Position numbers and translations under genes: made by a program. The notes below the pieces were generated by a model that saw only the letters and a program-made list of their open reading frames with translations, was not told the DNA's origin and made no database searches. This document shows, one piece after another, positions 27,197 through 37,977 of a stretch of 64,000 nucleotides of DNA (positions within the stretch are counted from its first letter, which is position 1; every line of letters begins with the position of its first letter). This stretch comes from Mycolicibacterium rhodesiae JS60. Lineage in GTDB: Bacteria > Actinomycetota > Actinomycetes > Mycobacteriales > Mycobacteriaceae. The stretch lies in assembly GCA_000230935.2 (NCBI GenBank), contig AGIQ01000002.1, positions 868,001 through 932,000 of the forward strand. Direction: 5' to 3'.

Positions 27197-28426
27197 CTAG
27201 TGGCAGCGCTCGATCACCGTCGCGGTGGCCATGCCGCCCCCGGTACACAACGTGATCAATGCAGTGTTCAGGTCGCGGCGTTCCAACTCATCGAGAGCGG
27301 TCTGGATGAGAATTGCCCCACTCGCGCCGATCGGGTGGCCGAGCGCGATCGCCCCGCCGTTGACGTTGACCCGTTCGGACTCGATCCCGAGGTCTCGGAT
27401 TGTTTTCAGCGGTACTGTCGCGAAAGCCTCATTGATTTCCCATAAGTCGATGTCGTCTACGGTCATGTTCGCCCGTTCGAGGCACAGTCGCGAGGCTGAT
27501 GTCGGGGCCGTGAGCATGATCACCGGCTCGGCAGCAGTGACCGCCACGGAGACGATCCGGGCCCGCGGAGTGATGCCGTGTGCTTCGGTGTAGCGCGACG
27601 AGGCCAACATGATGGCCGCTGCTCCGTCGACCCGGCCGGAGGAATTGCCCGCGTGGTGGTGATGCTGAATCTCGCCAGCGTCGGGATACAGCTCCAGGGC
27701 GATCTCGTCTTGACTGCGCCCGAGGACGTTGTCGACCGAGGCTCCGATCGCGGTGAACGAGGGCTTCAGCTTGGCGAGAACCTCGACGGTTGTTGCTTCG
27801 CGGGGATGTTCGTCGACGGCGAGCGCCAAGGTGCCGTCCTGATTGTGGACCTCGATCAGGCTGCGGGCGAAGCGGTTCTCCCTTACCGCGGCGCCGGCGC
27901 GCCGCTGGCTCATCACCGCGAACTCGTCGAGTTCGGTGCGGCTGAAGCCTTCCAATGACGCGATAAGGTCAGCAGCCACCCCTTGGTGGATCATCGGATG
28001 CTTGCGTCGCAGCGCGTCGTTTCCGGCCCCCAAAGTTCCCGCCGGCGGCAACCACCGGGAGGTCGATTCCACTCCACCGGCCACCACCACGTCCTGGAAT
28101 CCGGATGCGACACCTTGAGCGCCGAAGATCACTGCTTGTTGACCCGAGCCGCAGAACCGGTTGACGGTGGTACCGGGGATCTCGACCGGCCAGCCCGCGG
28201 CGAGCACCGACATCCGCGCGATGTTCTGACCGTGGTCGCCGTCGTTGCTGCCGTTACCGACGATGACATCCTCGACATCTTCTAATGGAATCTTGGCGCG
28301 GTCGCCGAGTGCGTTGAGAACTTGCGCAAGAAGTTCCTGTGGATGGAGATGGTGCAACCCTCCGGTGGGTTTGCCCTCTCCGCGGGGTGTGCGGACGCCA
28401 TCGATGATGTAGGCCGAAGATGTCAT
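27197..28426 (-). CDS. acetyl-CoA C-acyltransferase (thiolase)
   Basis: A degradative-type thiolase of 409 residues that cleaves 3-ketoacyl-CoA. All catalytic residues are visible: nucleophile Cys92 in NRFCGSGQQ, the histidine in ALGHPIGASG and the second cysteine in CTGGGMA. The ATG at 28426 matches the family start (MTSSAYIIDGVRTPRG); upstream readings cross the promoter. It is divergent from the P450 operon and probably supplies the thiolytic step for that cluster. One copy of the shared promoter motif lies 10-19 bases upstream of its ATG. Confidence 0.93.
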   Translation of the reverse strand: MTSSAYIIDGVRTPRGEGKPTGGLHHLHPQELLAQVLNALGDRAKIPLEDVEDVIVGNGSNDGDHGQNIARMSVLAAGWPVEIPGTTVNRFCGSGQQAVIFGAQGVASGFQDVVVAGGVESTSRWLPPAGTLGAGNDALRRKHPMIHQGVAADLIASLEGFSRTELDEFAVMSQRRAGAAVRENRFARSLIEVHNQDGTLALAVDEHPREATTVEVLAKLKPSFTAIGASVDNVLGRSQDEIALELYPDAGEIQHHHHAGNSSGRVDGAAAIMLASSRYTEAHGITPRARIVSVAVTAAEPVIMLTAPTSASRLCLERANMTVDDIDLWEINEAFATVPLKTIRDLGIESERVNVNGGAIALGHPIGASGAILIQTALDELERRDLNTALITLCTGGGMATATVIERCH

Positions 28427-28608
28427 GTGAACGATCGTATGTTTACTCGACGCGGTTGGCCAAATTTTGGCGGTCCGTGTGCTCGTCCGAGGCCCGACCC
28501 ACCCCCCAGATCGCAGAGCACATCTTGTGGTGAATGGGACTTGCATCACAGCCGAGGCGGTGGTAAACAAGCGTACATACACTTTACCCGATCGCAACGG
28601 AAGACCTG
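28427..28608. promoter_or_regulatory. divergent thiolase-P450 promoter with two shared motifs
   Basis: The 182-base gap carries TAAACATACG (minus strand, 28436-28445, near the thiolase start) and TAAACAAGCG (plus strand, 28564-28573, 35 bases before the P450). Each points toward its own gene. Related words occur at other promoters of the island (near 42957, 51800 and 56828). They are candidate binding sites for one regulator. Confidence 0.5.
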
Positions 28609-29832
28609 GTGAGCTGCCCCGTGGATGCCAAGGCGATGTTCCGCAACTTCGACCATCTAGACCCCAACTATGAGCAGAACCCGTTCCCGACCCTGGCCAA
28701 GATCCGCGAAGAATCTCCGGTTGCACGCAGCGACAACTACGGCGGTTTCTGGCTGACGACCAAGTTCGAGGATGTCGAACAGGTCGCACACAATCACGAC
28801 ACCTTCTCATCGGAAATCGTGATGGTGCCCAGGGATCTGCTGGTCGGATTTGACGGTGGGCCGTTCCAGGCGCCGCCCCTGACTTCAGATCCGCCATTCC
28901 ACAGCAAGTTTCGGCGCATGCTGTTGCCCTTGTTCACTCGACCCCAGATTGAGAAGTGGGAGGGGGCCACGTGGGCGATGGCAGCCGAGTTGCTCGATGC
29001 GATCGGGGATCGAACCGAGATCGATGCCGCGACGGAGTATGCGCAGAACATTCCGATCGGCGTGATCGCGCGGATGATGGGCGTCGACGAGAACGACCGT
29101 GACCTGTTCACCAGCTGGGTACACCGGTTGTTCGAGAATCCTGGTGACGTCGACGTCGCAGGCGGGGCGATGATCGAGATGTACCAGTATCTCTACGATC
29201 AGATCGAACGCCGTCGCGAGCACCGTGGATCCGATCTCATCAGCATCCTGATGGAGACCGAGGTCGACGGAACACCGCTCGATGAGAACGAGCTGCTTGG
29301 CTCGATGGTGATCCTGCTGCTGGCCGGAGTCGACACCACGTGGAGCGCCATCGGCTGTTCGCTGCACCATCTGGCGACGCACCCCGAGGACCGGCAGCGG
29401 TTGGTGGCTGCACTCGACGAGCCGCCCGGACCCGACAGCCTGTGGTTCACCGCCACAGAAGAACTGTTGCGCGCCTTCGCGCCCGTGACCGTCGCCCGGC
29501 TCGTCAAGGAAGACACCGAACTTCGCGGCAACGCGCTGACCGCCGGCGATCTGTTGATGTTGAGCTTCGGTGCAGCGAATCGCGATCCCGATGCTTTCGA
29601 GAATCCCGATGAAGTGATCATCGACCGCAAGGACAACCGGCACTTCGCATTTGGGGTCGGCATCCACCGGTGCATCGGTTCAACCCTGGCCCGCATGGAG
29701 CTACGAGTGGCGCTGCAGTCATTCCTGCGCCGGCATCCGGACTTCGCCGTAACCGAGGGCGCGTCGGTGCGCTATGGCGGCGGTCAGGTCCGCGGACCTC
29801 GATCGATCCCGCTGACGATCGCGAAGAACTGA
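28609..29832 (+). CDS. cytochrome P450
   Basis: A 407-residue soluble P450. I-helix motif AGVDTT (239-244), ExxR as ELLR, and heme loop FGVGIHRCIG with axial Cys355. Start is a GTG at 28609. It heads the long rightward operon and is followed 12 bases later by its probable ferredoxin. A hydroxylation feeding the downstream aldehyde dehydrogenase and CoA-linked enzymes is the likely role. Substrate unknown; it is not closely similar to the P450 at 3.4 kb. Confidence 0.92.
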   Translation: MSCPVDAKAMFRNFDHLDPNYEQNPFPTLAKIREESPVARSDNYGGFWLTTKFEDVEQVAHNHDTFSSEIVMVPRDLLVGFDGGPFQAPPLTSDPPFHSKFRRMLLPLFTRPQIEKWEGATWAMAAELLDAIGDRTEIDAATEYAQNIPIGVIARMMGVDENDRDLFTSWVHRLFENPGDVDVAGGAMIEMYQYLYDQIERRREHRGSDLISILMETEVDGTPLDENELLGSMVILLLAGVDTTWSAIGCSLHHLATHPEDRQRLVAALDEPPGPDSLWFTATEELLRAFAPVTVARLVKEDTELRGNALTAGDLLMLSFGAANRDPDAFENPDEVIIDRKDNRHFAFGVGIHRCIGSTLARMELRVALQSFLRRHPDFAVTEGASVRYGGGQVRGPRSIPLTIAKN

Positions 29833-29844
29833 GGAGGGACGCAC

Positions 29845-30044
29845 ATGAGAGTCGCCGTCGACTCCGAAGGCTGTCATGGACATCAGGTTTGCGCCGCGAT
29901 GATGCCCGATTTGTTCGGGTGTGACGACCTTGGTTACGCCGTGGTACTCAATGAAGGCCGAGTCCCGCCGGGGGAAGAGGACAACGCTCGTCAGGTCGCC
30001 GCCAATTGTCCCGAGCGAGCAATCACCGTCGAAGACAACGACGA

Positions 30045-30048
<4 letters not shown>
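29845..30048 (+). CDS. small ferredoxin, P450 redox partner
   Basis: A 67-residue iron-sulfur protein of the mycobacterial P450-associated type. The cluster ligands read Cys10-x2-His13-x2-Cys16 and Cys55-Pro, so the second ligand position, which is Cys in 4Fe-4S ferredoxins, is His here; a 3Fe-4S or atypical 4Fe-4S cluster is expected. Lying between the P450 and ALDH genes, it most likely delivers electrons to the P450. Its last codons overlap the next ATG (ATGA). Confidence 0.88.
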
Positions 30049-31481
<1,433 letters not shown>

Positions 31482-31505
31482 CACCAACTCTCAAGGAGTA
31501 CTGAA

Positions 31506-31925
31506 ATGGCCGTGTTCTCTGACGCCGACGACCTCTATGCCAGCTTGGGCGCGTTCTTCGTCCAGCTCGTTGCCGATCCCGAGATGATCCCGAAGTTTCG
31601 GGCCGCCGACACCTCATTCGTCGTGCACTACACCGACCCGACGTCGGCCATGTTCGTCGACTGCAGGCAGGATCCACCCACAGTTGTCCTGGGGCCGCCC
31701 GAGGACGCCGATGCGGAGATCACCCTGGAGATGAGCGCCGACACCGGCCATAAGTTCTGGCTTGGTGACCTCAACATGACGGTGGCGTTGGCCAAACGCC
31801 AAGTTGCGGTCAAGGGGTCGATGAGCAAGATGATGAAGCTGCTGCCTGCGATGCGGCCGGCGTTCACACGATACCGAGAGTACTTGCTGGCAAACGGTTT
31901 CGATGCCAAGGTGCCGGCCAAGTGA
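31506..31925 (+). CDS. SCP2 sterol-binding domain protein
   Basis: A stand-alone SCP2-like protein of 139 residues, a hydrophobic-cavity fold that binds sterols, fatty acyls and acyl-CoAs. Visible family pattern: a DPTSAMFVDCRQDPP strand pair, then EITLEMSADTGHKFWLGDLN and an amphipathic KGSMSKMMKLLP helix. AAGGAG lies seven bases before the ATG, and its stop overlaps the following SDR (GTGA). It may present a lipophilic substrate to pathway enzymes. Confidence 0.82.
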   Translation: MAVFSDADDLYASLGAFFVQLVADPEMIPKFRAADTSFVVHYTDPTSAMFVDCRQDPPTVVLGPPEDADAEITLEMSADTGHKFWLGDLNMTVALAKRQVAVKGSMSKMMKLLPAMRPAFTRYREYLLANGFDAKVPAK

Positions 31926-32686
31926 CCGCGCGACTCGACGGCAAGACCGTCATCGTCACCGGTGCTGGACAGGGCATCGGGCGCCAGTACGCCCTCCGGC
32001 TGGCCCAGGATGGCGCACGGGTGGTCATCGCTGAAATCAATGCCGACAAAGCGAAGTCCGTCGCCGAGGAGATCATCGCGGCGGGGGGCCAAGCCGTCGC
32101 GGTCGGCACCGACGTGAGTGACCGCGAGCAGTGCGAGGAAATGGCACGCGTTGCAGTCGCCGAGTTCGGCACCATCGACGCTCTGGTGAACAACGCGGCC
32201 GTATTCTTCGGCGCCAAAATGCAGCCACTCGACGAGATCGCCGAAGACGCGTGGGACCGCATGATGGCCGTCAACGTGAAGGGTGTCTGGCTGGCCAGCC
32301 GTGCGGTGCTGCCCCAGATGCGCAAGCAGAGAAATGGTCGCATCATCAATATCGCTTCGTCGGTGGCGATGGTGGGACCCCCACTACTACTTCACTACAC
32401 AGCCTCCAAGGGCGCGGTGCAGGCTATGACGCGTTCGATGGCCACCGAGCTCGGGGAGGAGAACATCAAGGTGACCGCGGTGGCGCCGGGTATGTGTGAC
32501 ACCGAGGCGCTGGCCAGCATCCTGCCCGATCCGATCATGGCCGACATGTTTCTCGAACAGCAGAAGCTCAAACGCAAGATGGCGCCCACTGATGTCGCCC
32601 CGCTGATCTCGTTTCTGTGTAGCGACGAGAGCGACTTTGTCATCGGCCAGACCTGGGTCGTCGATGGTGGGTTGATTTTCAACTAG
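31922..32686 (+). CDS. short-chain dehydrogenase/reductase
   Basis: A 254-residue classical SDR: cofactor motif TGAGQGIG, NNAA near residue 92, catalytic IASSVAMVG then YTASK, and the C-terminal FVIGQTWVVDGG. GTG start overlaps the SCP2 stop by four bases. It probably interconverts a hydroxyl and keto group on the pathway intermediate. It ends this segment: a hairpin and a 91-base gap follow. Confidence 0.9.
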   Translation: MTARLDGKTVIVTGAGQGIGRQYALRLAQDGARVVIAEINADKAKSVAEEIIAAGGQAVAVGTDVSDREQCEEMARVAVAEFGTIDALVNNAAVFFGAKMQPLDEIAEDAWDRMMAVNVKGVWLASRAVLPQMRKQRNGRIINIASSVAMVGPPLLLHYTASKGAVQAMTRSMATELGEENIKVTAVAPGMCDTEALASILPDPIMADMFLEQQKLKRKMAPTDVAPLISFLCSDESDFVIGQTWVVDGGLIFN

Positions 32687-32710
32687 TTGTCAGCTCGGGA
32701 CAACGAAGAT

Positions 32711-32732
32711 GGCCGGGTGTCACGTCCCGGCC
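32711..32732. terminator. intra-operon hairpin
   Basis: GGCCGGG-N8-CCCGGCC, a perfect 7-bp stem in the gap after the SDR gene. It could be a partial terminator or processing site that separates the P450 segment from the CoA-transferase segment. Confidence 0.45.
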
Positions 32733-32777
32733 CGCTGCATAGCGCCTACGAAATCCGTTGAGGAGGAATTTATTTCG

Positions 32778-34493
32778 ATGAGCAAGGTGACGGACTTGGC
32801 CGATGCGCTGCGCACCTGGGTGGCGCCGGGCGACCATGTTCACCTCGCCTACAACGAGGCGCGCCCGAACGCGATGGTGCTCGGGCTTGCTCGTCGTTTC
32901 CTGGGCACCCAGCCGCACCTGACCGTGTCGACGGGCGGATTGGTGTCGGCACAGGCGGTGGTCGTCAGCGAGCAGCTGGCCAGCCGTGTGATGGGCAGCT
33001 TCATCGGGGACAACTATCCCAACGCCGCGCCCAACGCGGTGTTTCAGACCGCGATCGCCAATGGCACGGTGACACTGGAGGAAACGACGCTGTGGACCTT
33101 GGTAGCGCGCTTGAAAGCCGGTGCGCTCGGGATCCCATTCTTCCCAGTGCGGTCGCTGACGGGCACTGACCTGATGAACCAGGACTGGGTCTCGACCGTC
33201 GATGACCCCTTCGGAGCAGGTAGCACCACCGTCGTGCGGGCGCTCAACCCGGACATCACCCTGCTGCACGGTGTCGCAGCCGACGAAGACGGCAACGTGG
33301 TGCTGTCACCGCCCGTCGGCGAAGGCGCTTGGGGAGCGCTCGCCGCGCGTAAGGGCGTCGTCGCCGGCGTTGAAGCGATAGTCGACCGGGCGACGATCCG
33401 GCGTTACCAGAGCCTGGTCCAGATCCCAGCCCATCGCGTGCTGGCGGTGTGCGAGGTACCGTTCGGCGCGCATCCCTACGGGCTCTACAGTCCGATTCCG
33501 GAAGTGGCAGGTTACGTCGAGGACGAGGATTTCATCCTCGAGCAGCGCCGCACCTGCCGCGACCCCGATGAGCACCGCCGCTGGGTGGATACCTGGTTAC
33601 GGGGAACCCGGTGTCACCGTGAGTATCTCGACCTCGTGGGGCGTTCACGGCTGGACGCACTCATCGGGCGCGGCGCCGTCGGCACCGCGCGGCTGGACAA
33701 CGTTCACGACGATAACCGTCCGGCGACGCCGAGCGAGCGGATGGTCCTGGAAGCCGCTGAGGTGCTGACGGAGACGGTCCGCACTGATCGGCTCGAAGCC
33801 ATCATGACCGGTATCGGTTTCGCGCATCTGGCTGCCTGGCTGGCCCACGGCAAGCTCGCCGAATCCGGTGCGCACGTTCCACTCATGGCTGAGATCGGGG
33901 CGTACGGCTACCGGCCGCAGCCTGGGGATCCGTTCATCTTCAGCCATCGCAATCTCTCCGACTGCACCTCGATGTCGGACGTCTCCATGATCCTGGGCGG
34001 CGCGCACGGCAACCCGGCGAACAAGATCGTTGCGGCGCTGGGCGCCGGCGAGATCGACGCGGCGGGCAACATGAATTCGAGCCGCACCGCAGCCGGCGAA
34101 TTCCTGGTCGGGTCCGGGGGAGCGAACGACATCACCAGCGGCGCCCACACGGTCGTCGTGGTCCTAAAGCACGGACGCCACCGATTGGTCGAACGGGTGC
34201 CCTTCATAACCTGCAACGGAGGGCGCGTACGCACGATCGTGACCGATAAGGCGGTGTTGCGCCGTGACGAGCACACCGGCCAGTTCGTGTTGACCTCGGT
34301 CCTGGTCCAGGACACCGGTACGGTCGACGACGCGGTGCGCCAGGCGGTCGATGGCTGTAGTTGGGACCTGCAGGTGGCCCGCACGATCGATACCTTCCGG
34401 CCACCGAATTCGCAGGCGTTGGCACGACTCCGGGCCTTCGACCCCCACCACGCATTCCTTCCCGCGCCTACCGAGACATCGAGGGTGCGATGA
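32778..34493 (+). CDS. fused class I CoA-transferase (IpdAB-like, alpha and beta in one chain)
   Basis: A 571-residue protein carrying both halves of the glutaconate/IpdAB CoA-transferase family. The alpha-like half begins WVAPGDHVHLAYNEARP; the beta-like half includes MTGIGFAHLAAWLAHG, the likely catalytic-region Glu372 (AEIGAYG) and GAGEIDAAGNMNSS. IpdAB of the sterol ring pathway is two genes and acts as a ring-opening hydrolase, so this may be a transferase or a C-C hydrolase. ATG 32778 has AGGAGG 11 bases upstream; ATG 32709 would add 23 residues. It overlaps the next gene by four bases. Confidence 0.8.
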   Translation: MSKVTDLADALRTWVAPGDHVHLAYNEARPNAMVLGLARRFLGTQPHLTVSTGGLVSAQAVVVSEQLASRVMGSFIGDNYPNAAPNAVFQTAIANGTVTLEETTLWTLVARLKAGALGIPFFPVRSLTGTDLMNQDWVSTVDDPFGAGSTTVVRALNPDITLLHGVAADEDGNVVLSPPVGEGAWGALAARKGVVAGVEAIVDRATIRRYQSLVQIPAHRVLAVCEVPFGAHPYGLYSPIPEVAGYVEDEDFILEQRRTCRDPDEHRRWVDTWLRGTRCHREYLDLVGRSRLDALIGRGAVGTARLDNVHDDNRPATPSERMVLEAAEVLTETVRTDRLEAIMTGIGFAHLAAWLAHGKLAESGAHVPLMAEIGAYGYRPQPGDPFIFSHRNLSDCTSMSDVSMILGGAHGNPANKIVAALGAGEIDAAGNMNSSRTAAGEFLVGSGGANDITSGAHTVVVVLKHGRHRLVERVPFITCNGGRVRTIVTDKAVLRRDEHTGQFVLTSVLVQDTGTVDDAVRQAVDGCSWDLQVARTIDTFRPPNSQALARLRAFDPHHAFLPAPTETSRVR

Positions 34494-36808
34494 GCATGAG
34501 CATGCTGCGTGATGTCCGAATTGTCGACATCTCAACGGGTATCGCCGGTGGATACCTGACCAAGCTGCTGGCGGATGCCGGTGCAGACGTCATCAGGGTT
34601 GGCAAGGACCGGCCGAGCCGGCCGCTGTCCCAATTCCTCCACGGTGGCAAGCGGCTGATGGCCGCCCACCCGCGGTCGGGGCGGGTCGGAGAGCTGCTGG
34701 CGGGTGCGCACTGCGCGATCCTGCCCGAGGAGGCGACGGCTGGTGACGTCCAGAACCTGCGCGAGCGCTGTCCGCGGCTGGTCATCGTCACGTTGACGCC
34801 GTGGGGTCTGCGCGGTCCGTGGTCGGAGCGCGCCGCCACTGCGTTCGTTGCCGAGGCGGAGTCTGGCGCCATCGGTCAACACGGCGGGCCGGATGACGTT
34901 CCGTTCGCCAGCGGTGGCCAGTTGATGGAGTGGTGTGCCGGAACCATCGGCGCGGTAGGCGTACTCGGCGCCGTGTTGGACCTACGCAAGGGGGCGCCCG
35001 CACGCCACGTCGACGTGTCGATTCAGGCTGTCGCGGCCCACGCGTCGCTGGCTTTCGTGGACGTTCGCGATCAGATCGAGGGTTCCACGGTGCACCAGCG
35101 TGCCGCGCGGGTGCTTGATGCACCGGCGATCGAACCTACTTCTGACGGCTGGGTGGGATTCGCGGTCAACTCGGCCAGCCAGACGCGCTCGTTTCTCGAG
35201 ATGATCGGCCGAGCCGACCTGATCGGTACGGCGTGGGAGCGGGATGGGCACCGAAAGGCTCACCGGGAAGAGTGGACCTCGATCGTGCGGGACTGGACCC
35301 GCCGGCACACCACTGCCGAGGTTGTCGCGCGAGCCACTGCGCTGCGAATCCCGGTGGCACCGGTCAACGATGCCGCCGGAGTTGTGAGCCACGAACACGT
35401 CGTCGATCAGGGCCTCGTCACCGTGGCTTCTCCGAAAGCCTTGCCGCAACCGGCATGTCCGTTCGTCATCGATGGCGAGCGACCCGCTGTGGCGGTCGCA
35501 CCACCGCCACCGGCGGCCGGCCCCGTCACTTGGCGCGACGGCTGCGACCGGTGGCGGCAGTTGGTCGACGGCAGGCATGCCGGAGCGCGGCCGCTGAGCG
35601 GTTTGCGCGTGTTGGATGCCACTGCGGTGTTTGCCGGGCCGGCGGTCGGACAGGTGCTTGGTTACCTCGGTGCAGAGGTGATCCATCTGGAATCCGGTGA
35701 GCGTCCGGACAGTGCGCGCGCGATTGTCGGTGAGTTGGCCGGCTCGGCGCGGTGGTGGGAGAAGGCCGCCATGTTCCTGTCGAACAACCGCGATAAGAAG
35801 TCGATCGCGGTCTCGTTGACCAGCGATGAGGGCCGTACCGTCGTCCGCAGGCTGGCCGCGTCATGTGATGTCATGGTTGAGAACTTTGCGCCGCGCGTAT
35901 TCGAGCGGTTCGGCCTCGATCATGACGCGCTGCGCGCGGTCAATCCAGCTCTGGTACATGTCCGGATGCCGGCCTTCGGGCTGTCCGGGCCGTTGCGCGA
36001 CGGGATCGGCTATGCCCAGACGATCGAGCAGCTCAGTGGAATCGCTTGGCGCACTGGCTATCCAGAAGGAGAGCCGCGCTCTCCGCGCGGGCCGTGTGAC
36101 GCGCTGTCGGCATATCACGCCGCTTTCGCGGTGCTCCTGGGCATCGCGCAACGGGACGAGACCGGCAGGGGGTCGGCCATCGAGTCGGCGATGTTGCCGG
36201 CCGCGTTGAACGCCGCCGCCGAACTCATCGTGGAATACACGGCCAACGGTCGGGATCTGACCCGCGATGGCAACCGCGGCGATGTCTGCGCTCCCCAGGG
36301 GGTTTACCGCTGCGCCGGCAACGAGAACTGGCTCGCGATGGCAATTCAGACCGATGCCCACTGGGCTGCGATGTGCGAGGTTCTCGGCAGCCGTGACGAG
36401 AAGTTGAATCCGCGGCTTGAACGCGCGGCTCGCCGAATGCATGCCGATAGCATCGACGCCGCGATCGCCCGCGCCGTCCGCGACCGTGACATCAGCGACC
36501 TTGTCGCACAACTCGTCTCGCACGGCGTGCCCGCCGGTCAGGTGCGTGACCCCCGGTTGATGACAGATCATCCGCAGCTCCGCGGCTGGGGGTACTACGA
36601 GACATCAGAGCACCCGGTTGTCGGGATCAGGGACGTGCCCGCACTGCCGTTCCGCTACGACGATATCGACCGCTGGTCGACCGGACGGGCACCGTTGTTC
36701 GGCGAACACAACCACATCGTGCTGCGCTCCGTGCTCGGCATGAACGATGCCGAGATCGACCGACTCACCGCTGCCGGAGTGTTGGCAGACCAGCCGAAAG
36801 AGCATTAA
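34490..36808 (+). CDS. tandem CaiB/BaiF class III CoA-transferase
   Basis: A 772-residue protein with two class III CoA-transferase units in one chain (about 1-330 and 375-772); single units are normally about 400. The second unit has the better sequence, with GPCDALSAYHAAF supplying the catalytic-position Asp. In the first, the same place reads GGQLMEWCAG, suggesting Glu for Asp, and the unit is short. It may be a one-chain pseudo-dimer of an active and a structural half. ATG is fixed by ATGA overlap with the preceding transferase. Confidence 0.85.
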   Translation: MSMSMLRDVRIVDISTGIAGGYLTKLLADAGADVIRVGKDRPSRPLSQFLHGGKRLMAAHPRSGRVGELLAGAHCAILPEEATAGDVQNLRERCPRLVIVTLTPWGLRGPWSERAATAFVAEAESGAIGQHGGPDDVPFASGGQLMEWCAGTIGAVGVLGAVLDLRKGAPARHVDVSIQAVAAHASLAFVDVRDQIEGSTVHQRAARVLDAPAIEPTSDGWVGFAVNSASQTRSFLEMIGRADLIGTAWERDGHRKAHREEWTSIVRDWTRRHTTAEVVARATALRIPVAPVNDAAGVVSHEHVVDQGLVTVASPKALPQPACPFVIDGERPAVAVAPPPPAAGPVTWRDGCDRWRQLVDGRHAGARPLSGLRVLDATAVFAGPAVGQVLGYLGAEVIHLESGERPDSARAIVGELAGSARWWEKAAMFLSNNRDKKSIAVSLTSDEGRTVVRRLAASCDVMVENFAPRVFERFGLDHDALRAVNPALVHVRMPAFGLSGPLRDGIGYAQTIEQLSGIAWRTGYPEGEPRSPRGPCDALSAYHAAFAVLLGIAQRDETGRGSAIESAMLPAALNAAAELIVEYTANGRDLTRDGNRGDVCAPQGVYRCAGNENWLAMAIQTDAHWAAMCEVLGSRDEKLNPRLERAARRMHADSIDAAIARAVRDRDISDLVAQLVSHGVPAGQVRDPRLMTDHPQLRGWGYYETSEHPVVGIRDVPALPFRYDDIDRWSTGRAPLFGEHNHIVLRSVLGMNDAEIDRLTAAGVLADQPKEH

Positions 36809-36813
36809 CGACC

Positions 36814-37977
36814 GTGTCCCGCAATCCTTTTCACGACGTCGTCATAGCAGGGGTCTACAACACCCGCCAGGCGCGACGACTCGACGGCGAAACCACCGAA
36901 TCGATCGTGTGGGACGCCATCCACGGCACTCTCGACGACGCCGGAATGAGCATCTCCGACGTCGACGGCATGAACATCACCGGAGGGTTGAGCTACCCGG
37001 TAGCCGCGCCGGACTGGCGGTGGGATCCCTACAAGGTGTTCGGCGGCCGAGCCGTGTGGACCGGATGGGCCACCCCCGGAATCGTCGCGATCCTCGAGGC
37101 AGCAGCAGCCATCGCCACCGGCCAGTGCGAGACCGTACTCATCGCCAACGGTCAGGTGGGGATCTACCGCGACCACGGAGCCACCGCACCGTGGACGCGC
37201 CCGCCCAACGAATTCACCGAGCCGTGGGGTCTGTTCACCGCCGCTGAATTCGCCCTGCTCGCCGCGCGGCACATGCATCTCTACGGTACGACCCCCGAAC
37301 AACTCGCCGAGGTCGCTGCGACCATCCGCACGAACGGACACCACAATCCGGCGGCCGTCTACGGTGGCCGCGGCGTGGTGACGCCCGCCGACGTGCTGTC
37401 CTCGCGGATGATCGCCGAGCCGTATCGCCTGCTGGATTGTTCGACGACAAGCGAAGGCGGCGTCGGAATGATTCTGACCACTGCCGAGCGCGCCCGCGAT
37501 CTGCGGCATCGGCCTGCCTACCTGCTCGGTGGAGCGGTCGACACAACCGGCCCGTCCTACGAACGTGCGGTGGTGTTCGACGAATTGGCATGGGTTGGAC
37601 ACGAGGCGGGCAAGAAAGCGTTTGCCATGTGCGGCCTACAGCCCCGCGACGTCGACGTATGCGAGTTCTACGACAACTTCAGCTGGGAAATCATCCACCA
37701 ATTCGAGCTGTACGGATTCTGCGAAAGAGGTGAGGGTGGACCGTTTGTCATGGATGGCCGCATCGCTCCCGACGGGGAGTTCCCGGTCGTGACCGACGGT
37801 GGAACGATGTCCTTTGCCCACATCGGCCAGGGTCAGTATGTCCAACGAGTTGTTTCCGGCGTACAGCAACTGCGCGGAACCGCGGCGTGCCAAGTGCCCA
37901 ACGCTCAGGTGGTGCTGGCCTCGAACACCGGACTGACGCGTCGACCGGTGCTCCTCTATGGAAACGAGCCGGCATGA
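36814..37977 (+). CDS. thiolase-like lipid-transfer protein (Ltp family, probable retro-aldolase)
   Basis: A 387-residue thiolase-superfamily protein of the SCP2/Ltp branch. The classical nucleophilic Cys is not in place; instead it has the CEFYDNFSWE block and late SFAHIGQGQY seen in Ltp-type proteins. It is followed with a four-base overlap by a DUF35 protein. In sterol catabolism Ltp2 works with a DUF35 domain (ChsH2) as a retro-aldolase removing propionyl-CoA. A side-chain C-C cleavage is therefore the best guess. GTG start. Confidence 0.8.
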   Translation: MSRNPFHDVVIAGVYNTRQARRLDGETTESIVWDAIHGTLDDAGMSISDVDGMNITGGLSYPVAAPDWRWDPYKVFGGRAVWTGWATPGIVAILEAAAAIATGQCETVLIANGQVGIYRDHGATAPWTRPPNEFTEPWGLFTAAEFALLAARHMHLYGTTPEQLAEVAATIRTNGHHNPAAVYGGRGVVTPADVLSSRMIAEPYRLLDCSTTSEGGVGMILTTAERARDLRHRPAYLLGGAVDTTGPSYERAVVFDELAWVGHEAGKKAFAMCGLQPRDVDVCEFYDNFSWEIIHQFELYGFCERGEGGPFVMDGRIAPDGEFPVVTDGGTMSFAHIGQGQYVQRVVSGVQQLRGTAACQVPNAQVVLASNTGLTRRPVLLYGNEPA

